A stretch of DNA of 64,000 nt, from the NCBI GenBank assembly GCA_027886175.1, contig JAJNNQ010000027.1:2618001-2682000 (forward strand). Reading direction: 5' to 3'. This DNA comes from Phylloscopus collybita. Taxonomy: Eukaryota; Chordata; Aves; Passeriformes; Phylloscopidae. Both the position numbers and the translations under genes were made by a program. Under the pieces are notes generated by a model. It saw only the letters and a program-made list of their open reading frames with translations. It did not search any database and was not told the origin of the DNA. Of this stretch, positions 62,690-64,000 are shown one piece after another (within the stretch, counting starts at the first letter, position 1; every line of letters begins with the position of its first letter).

Positions 62690-62922
62690 CAAGGTACAGG
62701 AAAAGTGATTTTCCCCCTCTACCCAGCAGTGGTGAGGCCACATCTGGTGAGCAGTGTCAAATCCAGGGATCCCCAGTGCAAGGAAGACTTTGGCAAACCA
62801 AACCAAAGCAAGACAAGCCTGGGCAGCAAGGCTCAGAGACTGGTCCTGCTTTGAGCAGGAGGTGGGACCAGATGAAATCCAGAAATTCTTTCCAGACTCA
62901 GTTGTTCCATAGTCCTGTAATA
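62690..62922 (+). mobile_element. CR1 LINE, truncated 3' fragment
   Basis: The block from about 62695 to 62793 follows the CR1 second-frame end: CCCCCTCTACCCAGCAGTGG, GTGAGGCCACATCTGG, TGTCAAATCCAGGGATCC and CCCAGTGCAAGGAAGAC. These match the CR1 phrases around 'cctctacccagcactggtgaggccacacctgg' and 'ccccagtacaagaaagac'. A degenerate 45-50 bases follow. From about 62840 the terminal part resumes with GCAGGAGGTGGGACCAGATG and ends TTCTTTCCAGACTCAGTTGTTCCATAGTCCTG-like text, the worn form of 'ccttccaacctcaactattctatgattctg'. About 250 bases between the two parts are missing. The copy is 5'-truncated, internally deleted and inactive. Left limit is approximate. Confidence 0.85.
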
Positions 62923-63843
62923 CCTCATGAGGGGCGAGGGTATTACTTTTCCTAAATAATTCTGTTTCTTTGTGTGCTTAGAGCTGAGAGCACTCAAACT
63001 GTGTTGGAGTTTTTCTGTGTCCTCAAAGCAATTTACTGGTGTCTCATATCAACAGATTGTGAGGAAGTGTGTTGCTGTTTATTTGGTGATTGGGAATGGC
63101 ATCTATACACCTGCACATAGGTACAGAGAGGTTTTCTACATGCCCAGGAAGAAAGAATAAAACTTTATAACATTGATGCATTTAATATATAATCAATTGG
63201 CTATTGCTTGCTGTATTAGCAAGAATTCTGTCCTACAAAAGGCCTGTGGGAAGTGACTCCTTGCTCTCACTAAAAATTCTGTGTGTTCAAAACCAAAAGT
63301 ATGGTTTAATACCTGGGAAATCTGTCCTAGGATGTGAAATATATTAGAGTAGTGTCTCTTGCTAAAGGATGTGGTGGAGGGCTGTTTCTTTTATTCCCCC
63401 CCAAAAAAAAGATTCACCTCAGCAATAGAATACAGGTAACTGCTCACAGCCTTTCCAGCTGGAGGGCAAACCCTCAGCAGAAGCACATCACAATAACTAA
63501 AGCAAGCAGTTTGCTTTCTCCAGTTGACTTTCAAAGACCACTTACTCCACAGACCTGCTTCCCTTGCTCCCTTAGGGGCCACCAGCCACAATCACAGTGC
63601 CCTGTGTGAAGGTATTTATTTATTAAGGAAGTTGTTCTGAGAGGAGAGGGCTCAGCTGACTTGCAGTGTGGAGTTTTTAATTTCTTTCAATCTTCCATAG
63701 TGTGGGATCTAAACAGATCCAGATCCACAGAGCTGTACAAACCAACAGGGAGTGCTGGTGCCCCTGGAGCTCTCCTGTGCATCCAATCCAGTGTGTCCTC
63801 TTTGTTTTCATTTTGCTTTTTCTTTTTCCTCCTCCCTCTTTCT

Positions 63844-63853
<10 letters not shown>
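62923..63853. other. Non-coding stretch
   Basis: Unique sequence after the CR1 end. Frames of 62-91 codons have no domain. The right part becomes strongly pyrimidine-rich (63801-63853) as it enters the T25 run. Confidence 0.6.
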
Positions 63854-63876
<23 letters not shown>

Positions 63877-63878
63877 TT
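63854..63878. repeat. Poly-T homopolymer, 25 bases, in a pyrimidine tract
   Basis: A pyrimidine-rich lead-in passes into 25 T, followed by CCAG at 63879-63882. On the plus strand this is a textbook splice acceptor, but no donor of quality follows before the window ends. It may equally be the antisense tail of a retrocopy. Confidence 0.9.
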
Positions 63879-64000
63879 CCAGAAGAGTTGGGGAGGGGGT
63901 TGTGTGTCTTGCTTTTTAAAGAGGGAAACTTTTGGCCATCTGCATGTAAAACAGGTTGTTGCTTGCATGAATATCTATGCGTGGTCATTTAGGAATGCTC

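Noticed and set aside
63677..63988. Lys-rich minus frames through the T25 run
   Set aside because: The Lys runs are the translated homopolymer, not a nuclear-localisation signal.
1..64000. Bacterial systems: operons, CRISPR arrays, phage or toxin-antitoxin pairs
   Set aside because: No long open frames, ribosome binding sites or regularly spaced repeats exist. The repeat content is vertebrate.
1..64000. Endogenous viral coding genes
   Set aside because: No frame shows reverse-transcriptase, capsid, protease or envelope motifs. Only one uncertain LTR-like fragment was noted.

Overview
The window looks like ordinary vertebrate nuclear DNA, most probably from a bird and possibly a songbird. 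It is AT-rich and poor in repeats. Its homopolymers are mostly T on the strand given. Its best mobile element is a worn CR1 LINE tail at 62690-62922. CR1 also occurs in other reptiles, so 'bird' is an inference. There are no operons, ribosome binding sites, CRISPR arrays or prokaryotic genes.

I cannot support any complete protein-coding gene. Open frames are short (the longest is 181 codons at 37536-38081, minus strand), mostly low-complexity, and match no family I know. The window is best read as intergenic DNA or part of a very long intron. Two observations favour a plus-strand intron, both weakly. By hand count, T runs of 11 or more outnumber A runs of 11 or more by 18 to 7. The neatest exon-shaped cassettes (17324-17365, 35508-35580, and a 12-base one at 29155-29166) are all on the plus strand. 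Chance cassettes are common in DNA of this length, so these are hypotheses only.

Layout: 1-10 kb is AT-rich, with a T29 run, a possible MIR, an octamer-bearing block near 5.4 kb and a small CpG-dense patch at 7.4-7.7 kb. 10-16 kb has two enhancer-like AT-rich blocks, an LTR-like fragment near 14.3-14.5 kb and a moderately GC-rich zone. 17-26 kb has the first exon-like cassette, two related copies of a short unknown sequence about 1.7 kb apart, and a possible CR1 remnant. 26-36 kb has a T29-G14 junction, MIR fragments, a G-run pair, a perfect 22-base palindrome and the best exon-like cassette. 41-49 kb has a CpG-enriched block, a 22-base tandem repeat and A-rich tails. 57-64 kb has further enhancer-like blocks, a hairpin, the CR1 and a T25 run.

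No new multi-gene system was found. The items most worth testing are the plus-strand exon-like cassettes, the AT-rich blocks carrying octamer and TAATTA sites, the duplicated unknown sequence and the 22-base palindrome.
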